Source of the DNA: an uncultured Burkholderiales bacterium
GTDB taxonomy: Bacteria; Pseudomonadota; Gammaproteobacteria; Burkholderiales; Burkholderiaceae_C
Assembly (NCBI GenBank): GCA_903953985.1
Contig: CAJBLW010000577.1
Location: 1 to 7,464, forward strand
DNA length: 7,464 bases
Direction of reading: 5' to 3'
Of this stretch, positions 1 through 6,295 are shown piece after piece. Within the stretch, counting starts at the first letter, position 1. Every line of letters begins with the position of its first letter. The notes under the pieces are model-generated. The model was not told the origin of the DNA. It did no database searches and saw only the letters and a program-made list of their open reading frames with translations. The position numbers were made by a program, and so were the translations under genes.

Positions 1-2
1 AC

Positions 3-680
3 ATTCCTGCGGAGCAGTTTCAACACCAAGCCTTCATGTGGGAACGCCCCCTCAAAATTACCGAAGTGGCCTGTTTTTTGAGTCATTACGGCGTGTGGAA
101 AATAATTGCCCAGGGCAATGAACCTGCTTTGGTTCTAGAAGATGACGCCATGCTGGCCCGAAACACGCCACAACTCTTGAAGTTTCTTGAAGAAATCAAA
201 AACGTTGAGTATGTTTGTTTGGAAACTCGTCTAAGAAAAAAAATGATAGGAAATAAGTCAGTTGCATGCACGGACATTGATGGATCAATTCACCCATTGA
301 TTCAAGACCGTACTGGATCTGCCGCTTATGTTTTGTGGCCTACTGCTGCTAAAAGCCTGCTCATTAAATTTCAACAAAATGGCATGGGGCCCTCTGATGC
401 ATTCATCACAAGCTCTTATCAATTGCAATCTTGGCAAACCGTGCCGGCCTTTGCCATTCAGGCAGACGTTGCAGCAACATATGGCGTCATCTGTCCCATC
501 GCACCTGACTCATTGATTGCCCACGAAAAAGTACCCAGCCCCCCCACGCGCAGCGCAGCACACGACCTGCAGTTCAAATGGCGCAGGCTACGTTCTCAGC
601 TGCGCTTAGCGGGGCGGTTTTTGAACTATTTTTGGCGTGCCCGTCGGAAGTATGTGACCATCGACATCACCCAATTTTGA
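3..680 (+). CDS. Glycosyltransferase family 25 (LPS biosynthesis type), 5'-truncated by window edge
   Basis: Probable sugar transferase of family GT25, which adds hexoses (often galactose) to LPS or lipooligosaccharide on the cytoplasmic side of the inner membrane. The reading frame is open from the left edge (base 3), so the first ATG seen (36) is probably internal. About 225 residues are visible; family members usually have some 50-70 more at the N-terminus. Counting from the ATG at 36, family hallmarks are the RPL...E.ACFLSH segment (residues 4-17), the VLEDDA acidic metal/nucleotide-sugar motif (about 32-37) and a GSAAYVLWPTAA segment (about 94-105) like the usual G-AAY block. The C-terminal 40 residues are rich in Arg, Lys and aromatics, suggesting peripheral membrane contact. 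The gene is markedly AT-richer than the rest of the window and has an A8 run at 236-243. It converges on the downstream operon. Family assignment is firm; donor and acceptor are unknown. Confidence 0.88.
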   Translation: MPAEQFQHQAFMWERPLKITEVACFLSHYGVWKIIAQGNEPALVLEDDAMLARNTPQLLKFLEEIKNVEYVCLETRLRKKMIGNKSVACTDIDGSIHPLIQDRTGSAAYVLWPTAAKSLLIKFQQNGMGPSDAFITSSYQLQSWQTVPAFAIQADVAATYGVICPIAPDSLIAHEKVPSPPTRSAAHDLQFKWRRLRSQLRLAGRFLNYFWRARRKYVTIDITQF

Positions 681-690
681 ACAATCCCTC

Positions 691-1605
691 TCAGTGTCTG
701 CCCAGATGACGCCACCATAACTCCAGCTTGTTCAGCACCAAAGGCAACCAACGGGTGCGGTAAACATTAAATTTATAGGGTTTTCGAACAGAGGGATCTA
801 CGGTGTCCACAAAATCTTCTGCAAAAGGGTAAATGCTTAACGAACGCTGGGCAAACATCGCATTGGTTTGTGGACTCATCTCCACAAAGGCTTTGACTTG
901 GTTGCCCGACATTTTGGCGGCAAGTTTTGCACCAAAAGTCAGTACACGCCCACGGTAGGCAGGCTCTTCAGGAATGTAAAAGACCCATGGCTCTGCAACT
1001 TGAACCATGTCGCCAAACAGACTATCAGCCAAAGAGCCATTCCCCTCTTCCGATGGTGCAAATTGCCAAGTTTTTCCACGCAAACGAGCCACATGCAAGA
1101 GCGCAACATCAGCGTACTTGCGCGGTACCTTGCCCAGATCAAGGGGGTCTGCTAACCATCGGTAGCAACGCAACTGATGATCTGGCTGATAGCTTTTTTC
1201 GAAATACGCCCTTTTGCTGCCCTTAAGAAACACTGGGCTTAAAAAGGCGACATCTGGGCTTTGTTGAAAAATTTGATCAATGCCCAGCAAATCCTGATCC
1301 GCAAAAGGCCGGACCACCTGCAAATCGTCTTGCAGCATCAGCAGGTAATCGGCTTGCGTGGCGTCCAAAGCGGCTTGCATGTTGTTGTAGTAGCCGCCAT
1401 GGCGATCCTCGCCCGCTGACTTCATGTGCCGAACGTTTTCACCGAGGCTTTGTAAATACGCCAAGGTGCCTGGCTCATCACTGCCATCGTCATACACCGT
1501 GAAACGCACCCCAGGCATATTGCGCTGCAGCGATTCGACGCAATTTTTCAGGTACGCCCCACGGTTGTAGGAAAAAATGGCGACGTCCAGGCTGGGTGGT
1601 GTCAT
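691..1605 (-). CDS. GT2-like (GT-A fold) glycosyltransferase, divergent
   Basis: Likely inverting glycosyltransferase acting in the cytoplasm on a lipid-linked surface glycan; 304 residues. The N-terminus has the GT-A nucleotide-binding pattern: a VAIFSYNR strand/loop (8-15), then VYDDGSD (37-43) with the usual Asp pair. A LMLQDDLQVV stretch (89-98) carries the DXD-like metal site (QDD, 92-94). The region after about residue 110 does not resemble a standard GT2 acceptor domain I can name. The C-terminus is basic and aromatic (YRTRW...LELWWRHLGRH), possibly a membrane contact. It is the last gene of the leftward operon. Its ATG overlaps the stop of the upstream GT4 gene by 4 bp (ATGA), and no convincing ribosome binding site precedes it, so coupled re-initiation is likely. 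The stop codon lies 10 bp from the stop of the convergent GT25 gene. Fold-level call is good; substrate specificity is unknown. Confidence 0.82.
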   Translation of the reverse strand: MTPPSLDVAIFSYNRGAYLKNCVESLQRNMPGVRFTVYDDGSDEPGTLAYLQSLGENVRHMKSAGEDRHGGYYNNMQAALDATQADYLLMLQDDLQVVRPFADQDLLGIDQIFQQSPDVAFLSPVFLKGSKRAYFEKSYQPDHQLRCYRWLADPLDLGKVPRKYADVALLHVARLRGKTWQFAPSEEGNGSLADSLFGDMVQVAEPWVFYIPEEPAYRGRVLTFGAKLAAKMSGNQVKAFVEMSPQTNAMFAQRSLSIYPFAEDFVDTVDPSVRKPYKFNVYRTRWLPLVLNKLELWWRHLGRH

Positions 1606-2615
1606 GTCGGAAAACCGTTCATATTCAGGCCCATGGCCTTCAAAAATTCCAGCATGTCTTTGCGCTCCTGTGCTTCAGAGTAAGTGTCGGCCAGGGTCTG
1701 GATGGCGGTCAAGGGCAGCTCAAATTGTTCGGCTTGGTCGATGGCCTGCACTTTGGCAAGAACCCGCTGGGCAAATCCGGCAACGTCACCCGAGGCCACC
1801 TCCTCGAAAATTTCCGGCCTCCAGTATTCCTTGGCACCCTGACCTGTGTAACCGATGACCTGGTTACCGCTCAAGGCGGCTTCCAGAGGGGGCAAAGGAC
1901 AGCCTTCAAAATGGCTGAAGGCCATGAAGATTTTGGACCGCTTGAGCAAAGCCGCGACCTCCAATTCAGTCAACCCATCGATGGGCATTATTTTCCAATT
2001 TGTGGGCAAATGATGGCGCAGAAAAAACAAAACTTTAGACGAATGATCAGCCAGCTTGCGCGGCATGTAAGTGATGATATTTTCCTTGGACTGGTCGGGC
2101 CAAAAGCGCCGCGCATCCACGGAATAGTGAACACGCAGTATCTTGTTCTCGACCCCAGGAAACGCCAGCGCCACGCACCGACTGGCATCGTCTGAAATGG
2201 TCAGTATGCACCGCGCCGATTGGTAAGCCCGATCGAGATCTGCAGGTTGCCCTTTGGTGATGTAGTAACCGTTTTGCACATAAATGGCATAGCTCACGCC
2301 CATGTTTGCCAATTGGGTACCGTACTTGCGCGCCCAAAGTTCGGGGATCACCACCATGTGCCTATGGGCATCAAATACCCCCGTCACATTGGAAAAAGAA
2401 GGTTTGCCCATCCATCTCAGTTTGAAAAACGCCCTCCTCAAAGGCACCTGAGAATCAAACCACCGGACACGGAAAAACCAGGTGTTGGGGTGCATCACCG
2501 CAGCGGAAAACCCACGCGATTGACCTAATTTGTGAATCAATTCAGCCTGTCTGTAAATGACTTTGACCCCGCCGATGGCTTTTTTGATGGCAGGGCACAA
2601 AAAGATCAGTTCCAT
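1602..2615 (-). CDS. Glycosyltransferase, GT4/group 1 (GT-B fold)
   Basis: Retaining glycosyltransferase of the GT-B 'group 1' type, expected to extend a surface polysaccharide from an NDP-sugar donor in the cytoplasm. It has 337 residues, slightly short for GT4 (commonly 350-400). The N-terminal domain has the glycine loop IGGVKVIYRQAEL (14-26). The interdomain region has the usual TISDDAS...V...GVENKI motif (139-159) followed by RVHYSVDARRFWP (161-173). The C-terminal domain carries the donor-binding EX7E signature as E237-GCPLPPL-E245, followed by SGNQVIGYTGQGAKEYW. The start is well supported: AAGGAG at 2621-2626 lies 5 nt before the ATG. The first 10 bp overlap the end of the O-antigen ligase-like gene, and the stop overlaps the next gene by 4 bp, so it is an internal operon gene. 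The sugar transferred cannot be read from the sequence. Confidence 0.87.
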   Translation of the reverse strand: MELIFLCPAIKKAIGGVKVIYRQAELIHKLGQSRGFSAAVMHPNTWFFRVRWFDSQVPLRRAFFKLRWMGKPSFSNVTGVFDAHRHMVVIPELWARKYGTQLANMGVSYAIYVQNGYYITKGQPADLDRAYQSARCILTISDDASRCVALAFPGVENKILRVHYSVDARRFWPDQSKENIITYMPRKLADHSSKVLFFLRHHLPTNWKIMPIDGLTELEVAALLKRSKIFMAFSHFEGCPLPPLEAALSGNQVIGYTGQGAKEYWRPEIFEEVASGDVAGFAQRVLAKVQAIDQAEQFELPLTAIQTLADTYSEAQERKDMLEFLKAMGLNMNGFPT

Positions 2616-3877
2616 GCTGACTCCTTGTTTTCTTTGGTAGCCAAGATGATCAGTCCCAAGAGCATCACCGACATGGCACAGAAAAAGTACCGAAAGGCAT
2701 TGCGCCCTAAAGCGTTGACCGTCAAGCCGAATTCAAAATACAGCGCCACCAGCAGCATGCCCAGCAGCGCATAGGCGAAGGTCTGTGCCCCCTGCTTTTG
2801 ACACCGCCAAAACCCCGCAAACACGCTTCCATACAAAGCCAACACCGACACCACGCCGACCATGCCGGACACCGCCGCATAATGCAGCAGGTCATTTTCA
2901 AAAACAGGCGCAATGCCGGCAGGCACATTGAATGGTTTCAGATGCTCTGCGAGCATGGACAGTGCGCCCCCACCAGACCAGCCAAGAATGGGCCGCTGAG
3001 CAAACAGCTTCAGGGCATACGACCACAGCTCCAGGCGAATGCTGACCGACCAATCGGTGACCTGGCCCGTCTCAAACCAGAGATGAATCTTGCCCCAGAC
3101 GCCTTCAAGCCTTCCCCGCACCAATTCCTCCGGGGCCAGCCACACGCCTTTGGCAACCAAGCCCGAAATCAACACAACACCCAGGAATCGCCAAAGCAAA
3201 GGTTTACCCGCCGTGACTCTCCAAACAAACACCAACAAGACCATGATGATCGACAACCAACCGCCCTTGGAGCCGCTGAGCAACGAGCCCCACACGCCCA
3301 TGGCAGCGCCGCATGACAAAAAAATCCGCATCCAGAGCTGGTTTTTGGCTTGTTCGAAATACAACACCCCAAACAAGGCAATGCAGGCCAGCACGACCGA
3401 CAGATCTCCAAAAATAATGGGATGGTTCATGGCGCCCATGGCACGCCCCGTAAAAAGCACCAGACTTTGATAACTGGCCAATGACCCAGCCAGCACAGCT
3501 GCTGTCGCCGCGCCCATCCACAAAACATCAGGCTGCAAGCGGGCTTTGAGCACACCATGCAACATCAAGGGTGCCAACAAAAAAGGGATGTACGCTTCGT
3601 AATGGCCGGCGCTGTAGTCGTACCAAATTCCCAGGAAAATACCCACCCCCACAAAAATGGCCATGCCCATGGCCATGATGCGCACCGCAGGACTGTCCCA
3701 AACCTTGGCCAGATCGGTACCTAAGTCTTTGAATGACCACAAACCCATGCCAGCCAAGCACAAGGCCAACAGCATAGGCCCACCCGGCATGACCAACACC
3801 AGAGACAGGCAGGCAAAAACCAAGCCGTTTTGGATGCGTTCACGCAGCGTCAACGAAGCCATGTCAATGCGCAACAT
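2606..3877 (-). CDS. O-antigen ligase/polymerase family membrane protein (WaaL/Wzy-like)
   Basis: Polytopic inner-membrane protein of 423 residues with about ten or more hydrophobic segments (for example around 17-47, 66-86, 96-110, 119-143, 155-174, 187-200, 206-220, 229-246, 336-357, 367-384 and 396-413). It fits the O-antigen ligase/Wzy family. A large hydrophilic periplasmic-type loop lies at about 247-335. It holds the family pattern R281-LELW, a Pro-Ile-Leu-Gly-Trp block followed by SGGG (296-304), and ENDLLHYAAVSGMVG (327-341), whose His332 matches the conserved loop His of the family. SGSKGGW (201-207) resembles the usual SR/SK-G motif. Such proteins either transfer undecaprenyl-linked glycan onto lipid A-core or polymerise repeat units; ligase, polymerase and protein O-oligosaccharyltransferase cannot be told apart here. 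The ATG at 3877 is preferred over an in-frame ATG at 3862 because GGAGA (3882-3886) lies 4 nt before it. The gene overlaps the upstream GT2 gene by 14 bp and the downstream GT4 gene by 10 bp. Confidence 0.85.
   Translation of the reverse strand: MLRIDMASLTLRERIQNGLVFACLSLVLVMPGGPMLLALCLAGMGLWSFKDLGTDLAKVWDSPAVRIMAMGMAIFVGVGIFLGIWYDYSAGHYEAYIPFLLAPLMLHGVLKARLQPDVLWMGAATAAVLAGSLASYQSLVLFTGRAMGAMNHPIIFGDLSVVLACIALFGVLYFEQAKNQLWMRIFLSCGAAMGVWGSLLSGSKGGWLSIIMVLLVFVWRVTAGKPLLWRFLGVVLISGLVAKGVWLAPEELVRGRLEGVWGKIHLWFETGQVTDWSVSIRLELWSYALKLFAQRPILGWSGGGALSMLAEHLKPFNVPAGIAPVFENDLLHYAAVSGMVGVVSVLALYGSVFAGFWRCQKQGAQTFAYALLGMLLVALYFEFGLTVNALGRNAFRYFFCAMSVMLLGLIILATKENKESAWN
2621..2626 (-). promoter_or_regulatory. 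Ribosome binding site AAGGAG for the GT4 gene
   Basis: A near-perfect Shine-Dalgarno sequence lies 5 nt before the ATG at 2615 and inside the last codons of the membrane-protein gene. It fixes the GT4 start and shows that this gene can initiate independently despite the 10-bp overlap. It is the strongest ribosome binding site in the operon. Confidence 0.75.
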
Positions 3878-4739
3878 CGGGTCTCCAGCGCATCAAACCC
3901 ATCCACCGACCCCACATGCGGCACAGGCGTTTGGGTGAAAACAACAAAGCCCGCAGTGGCAATGCCAAACCGGTGCTCCACAGCAAACGGCGTCGCTGTA
4001 TCAGGGCTTGCGAGAGCGTGCCATGTTTTTGCTCAAAAATGAGCTTGGACTGGGCATGGTGGAATCCGCGCACGTACTCACTTTTCCAAGGTGCACGCCC
4101 CTTCACGGAACCCCGCGAGCGGTGCAAGGCTTGGATGGACGGCACCACCACCATGGGCAAGCGGTCCTTGAAAAGACGCAGGCACAGGTCATCGTCTTCG
4201 TAATAGAGGAAGAAGTTTTCGTCAAAAAATCCGACAGTGGCAAACCGCTCCATGCGGAACAACATGGCCGCACCACACACAAAACCAACACACGCTGGCC
4301 CATCGGCAGCCGGCCCCCGAGACGTCCACAGGGTGTTCGGCCAGCGGTAATTCACTTCGGCTTGGCCATTGGCTCCCACCAGTTGTGGTGCCAGCAGCGC
4401 GGCTTCAGGCATCTCTTGCGCCGCGTTGATCAGCGCCAGCAAGGCCTCTGATGTGATTTCACAGTCGGGATTAAGTAGAAAAGCGAACGGCGTGCTGACC
4501 CGCGCCAAAGCTCGATTGTTGGCTGCGCCAAAGCCCAGATTCAAGGAGTGCGCCAACACTTGGGCCTGAGGCCACAAGGCGCGGGCCTGCTCGGGCGTGC
4601 CATCGTTGCTGGCATTGTCCGAAATGATCACGTGCGGGCAGTTTTGCAACAGGGCATTCAAACCCGCCAGGCAATGCGCGCTGTGGTGGCTCACCACCAC
4701 AACAGTCACATGGTCCAGACCGTGCTTGGACGTGTTCAA
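3864..4739 (-). CDS. GT2 glycosyltransferase, rhamnosyltransferase-like (WbbL type)
   Basis: Inverting GT-A glycosyltransferase of 291 residues, close in layout to bacterial rhamnosyltransferases such as WbbL/RfbF types (family knowledge; the donor is inferred). Motifs in order: VTVVVVSHHS (11-20), SDNASNDGT (40-48), NLGFGAANNRA (67-77), LNPDCE (89-94, the DXD-equivalent), CGAAMLFR (155-162), and FDENFFLYYEDDDLCLR (172-188), with the acidic ED pair typical of the catalytic base region. The C-terminal tail after 248 is rich in Arg, Trp and Leu and may contact the membrane. The start codon is TTG (4737-4739), overlapping the stop of manB as TTGA; no upstream in-frame ATG gives a better fit. A GTG at codon 11 would cut into the first strand and is unlikely. 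Only a weak purine stretch (AGGCGG) precedes the TTG, which suggests coupling to manB translation. The 3' end overlaps the membrane-protein gene by 14 bp. Confidence 0.88.
   Translation of the reverse strand: MNTSKHGLDHVTVVVVSHHSAHCLAGLNALLQNCPHVIISDNASNDGTPEQARALWPQAQVLAHSLNLGFGAANNRALARVSTPFAFLLNPDCEITSEALLALINAAQEMPEAALLAPQLVGANGQAEVNYRWPNTLWTSRGPAADGPACVGFVCGAAMLFRMERFATVGFFDENFFLYYEDDDLCLRLFKDRLPMVVVPSIQALHRSRGSVKGRAPWKSEYVRGFHHAQSKLIFEQKHGTLSQALIQRRRLLWSTGLALPLRALLFSPKRLCRMWGRWMGLMRWRPDVAH
3882..3886 (-). promoter_or_regulatory. Ribosome binding site GGAGA for the O-antigen ligase-like gene
   Basis: GGAGA lies 4 nt before the ATG at 3877, inside the 3' end of the upstream GT2 gene. It supports this ATG over the in-frame ATG five codons later, which lacks a site of its own. 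Confidence 0.55.
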
Positions 4740-6139
4740 TGCGCCGCCGCCTGAATCTGCGCATCGGGCTTGACCGAGCGCAGCAGCGCCAGCATCTCGG
4801 CCTCGATGCGGTGCAGGGCGCCCTCGGTCTGGCCCTCAAAGCGCAGCACCAGCACGGGGGTGGTGTTGGAGGCGCGGATCAGGCCAAAACCATCGGGCCA
4901 ATCGACACGTAAGCCGTCGATGGTGAAAACTTTGGCAGGTGCCTTGAAGGCATCACCGGCCAACACTTGCAGGGCGCGGGTTACGCTGTGTGGCTCGCCC
5001 TCGGCGCAAGCCACATTCAGCTCAGGCGTGCTGAAGCTGGTGGGCAGGGCATTCAATACGGCGTTGGCATCAGGTGATTGGCTGACGATTTCGAGCAAGC
5101 GGCAACCGGCGTAGGTGCCGTCGTCAAAACCATACCAGCGCTCCTTGAAGAAAATATGCCCGCTCATCTCGCCCCCCAGGGGGGCCTGGCCGCCTGCGGC
5201 CTCGATGGCCCGCATCTGCGCCTTGATCAGCGAATGGCCTGTTTTGTACATCAAAGCCTTGCCGCCAGCCGCCTCGATGGCCGGGGCCAGGCGCTGAGAG
5301 CACTTCACATCAAACAAAATGGTGCCGCCCGGCACGCGGCTGAGCACGTCGTGCGCGAACAACTGCATCTGGCGGTCGGGGTAGATGTTGTGGCCATCAT
5401 TCGTCACGATGCCCAATCGGTCGCCGTCGCCGTCAAAGGCCAGGCCCAATTCGGCCCCGCTGGTGTTCAGGGCCGCGATCAGGTCTTGCAGGTTTTCCGG
5501 CTTGCTGGGGTCGGGGTGGTGGTTCGGAAAGTTGCCATCCACTTCGCTGAACAACTCGATCACCTCGCAGCCCAGGGCGCGGAAGATGCCCGGGGCCGAA
5601 GCACCCGCGATGCCGTTGCCCGAGTCGATCACGATCTTCATCGGGCGGGACAACTTCACGTCGCCCACGATGCGCTGCGTATAGTCGGCCAGCACGTCCA
5701 AGTGCGTTACGCTGCCACCGCCTTGCAGCTGCCAGCTCTCGTCTTCCATCCTCTGGCGCAGACCCTGGATTTCGTCGCCATAAATGGCGCGGCCGCCCAA
5801 CACCATCTTGAAGCCGTTGTAGTCTTTGGGGTTGTGGCTGCCGGTCACCTGAATGCCGCTTTGGCAAGCGGTGCTGGCCGCAAAGTACAGCATGGGCGTC
5901 GTGGCCAAGCCAATGTCGATGACCTGGATGCCAGCCGCCACCAAACCACGAATCAGCGCGGCCGACAATGCAGGGCCACTCAGGCGGCCGTCACGCCCCA
6001 CAGCCACCATGCTTTGACCTTGGGCCAGAGCGTGCGTGCCAAAGGCCTTGCCCAGGCCCTCGGCCACTTGTTCATTCAAGGTCGACGGCACCACGCCGCG
6101 TATGTCGTAGGCTTTGAAAATCGTAGAGGTGACTTGCAT
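4736..6139 (-). CDS. manB: Phosphomannomutase/phosphoglucomutase (ManB/AlgC type)
   Basis: Cytosolic alpha-D-phosphohexomutase that interconverts mannose- or glucose-6-phosphate and the 1-phosphates through a phosphoserine enzyme and a glucose/mannose-1,6-bisphosphate intermediate. It feeds GDP-mannose, and potentially UDP-glucose and dTDP-rhamnose, synthesis. It has 467 residues, close to Pseudomonas AlgC (about 463). All signatures are present: IFKAYDIRG (7-15), VGRDGR (47-52), the catalytic TGSHNP loop with Ser101, the magnesium loop DGDGDRLG (236-243), the sugar-recognition GEMSGH loop (323-328), and the phosphate-binding RASNTTP loop (422-428). The ATG at 6137-6139 is chosen because the IFKAYDIRG motif starts seven residues in. 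The frame stays open upstream to 6841 but there runs antisense to the alkylation-repair gene and has no family character. No strong ribosome binding site is visible. It is the first gene of the leftward operon and overlaps the next by 4 bp. Dual mannose/glucose activity is inferred from AlgC similarity. Confidence 0.95.
   Translation of the reverse strand: MQVTSTIFKAYDIRGVVPSTLNEQVAEGLGKAFGTHALAQGQSMVAVGRDGRLSGPALSAALIRGLVAAGIQVIDIGLATTPMLYFAASTACQSGIQVTGSHNPKDYNGFKMVLGGRAIYGDEIQGLRQRMEDESWQLQGGGSVTHLDVLADYTQRIVGDVKLSRPMKIVIDSGNGIAGASAPGIFRALGCEVIELFSEVDGNFPNHHPDPSKPENLQDLIAALNTSGAELGLAFDGDGDRLGIVTNDGHNIYPDRQMQLFAHDVLSRVPGGTILFDVKCSQRLAPAIEAAGGKALMYKTGHSLIKAQMRAIEAAGGQAPLGGEMSGHIFFKERWYGFDDGTYAGCRLLEIVSQSPDANAVLNALPTSFSTPELNVACAEGEPHSVTRALQVLAGDAFKAPAKVFTIDGLRVDWPDGFGLIRASNTTPVLVLRFEGQTEGALHRIEAEMLALLRSVKPDAQIQAAAH
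5171..5185. repeat. Perfect GC palindrome (C6/G6) inside manB
   Basis: The bases read GCCCCCC-A-GGGGGGC, a perfect 7-bp inverted repeat around one base, made of two six-base homopolymer runs. It encodes the Ala-Pro-Leu-Gly-Gly just before the GEMSGH sugar-binding loop, so the amino-acid sequence alone may explain it. Confidence 0.6.
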
Positions 6140-6141
6140 GG

Positions 6142-6161
6142 CGTCTGGGTTTCGTCTGGGT
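6142..6161. repeat. Short direct repeat (9-bp unit, 11-bp period) before manB
   Basis: CGTCTGGGT occurs at 6142-6150 and again at 6153-6161, so the copies are spaced by about one helical turn. They lie within 25 bp of the manB start codon on its leader. Two same-face copies could bind a dimeric protein or simply be a small duplication; no known operator is recognised. Confidence 0.5.
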
Positions 6162-6204
6162 AGGAGAGGTTTCAGCCTGGCCGCTGGGAAGATCAGCGCG
6201 TTGT

Positions 6205-6210
6205 ATTGTA
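6205..6210 (-). promoter_or_regulatory. Candidate -10 hexamer (TACAAT) for the manB operon
   Basis: On the minus strand the sequence reads TACAAT, five of six matches to the sigma-70 -10 consensus, about 65 bp before the manB ATG. No hexamer at 16-18 bp spacing resembles TTGACA well; the best reads CTGGCT with three matches. Either the promoter is weak or activator-dependent, or the match is chance. Confidence 0.3.
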
Positions 6211-6274
6211 GGTGCTGAGCCTCGCCAGCCAGCCGAAACCACAGGTCCGCAAACGGCACAACCCAAGCATCCGT

Positions 6275-6282
6275 AAAGCGCC
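6275..6282 (+). promoter_or_regulatory. Ada-box-like sequence upstream of the Ada-AlkA gene
   Basis: AAAGCGCC matches seven of eight bases of the E. coli Ada-box AAAGCGCA and sits 13 bp before the proposed ATG of a gene that itself encodes an Ada-type regulator. It also forms a small AAAG-CGC-CTTT inverted repeat. The position is close to the start codon, whereas known Ada boxes lie well upstream of the transcription start. It would therefore work only if the real translation start is further downstream, or by another mechanism. Weak evidence. Confidence 0.25.
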
Positions 6283-6295
6283 TTTTGTGGCTAAC

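Larger units (their letters stand above)
6140..6295. promoter_or_regulatory. Divergent intergenic region between manB operon and Ada-AlkA gene
   Basis: This 156-bp spacer is the only substantial non-coding stretch and must hold the start signals for both the leftward polysaccharide operon and the rightward alkylation-repair gene, unless one is read from further away. It contains a leftward -10-like TACAAT, an 11-bp direct repeat near the manB start and an Ada-box-like AAAGCGC near the alkA start. No good -35 element was found for either direction, and no RNA gene or terminator hairpin was recognised. Promoter assignment is inferential. Confidence 0.55.

Noticed and set aside
681..690. Bidirectional intrinsic terminator between the convergent genes
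   Set aside because: The 10-bp spacer and its flanks show no stable inverted repeat followed by a T-run on either strand.
1596..2195. Plus-strand open frame of 199 codons opposite the GT4 gene
   Set aside because: It is antisense to the EX7E-containing transferase and has low-complexity, non-family sequence.
2798..3316. Plus-strand open frame of 172 codons opposite the membrane protein
   Set aside because: It is rich in His, Gln, Pro and Arg, the usual complement of Leu/Val/Trp-rich membrane-protein codons, with no independent support.
5078..6163. Long open frame (361 codons) on the plus strand opposite manB
   Set aside because: It lies wholly antisense to a gene with every phosphohexomutase motif. 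The translation is rich in His, Gln and Ala without domain character, as expected from a shadow frame in GC-rich DNA.
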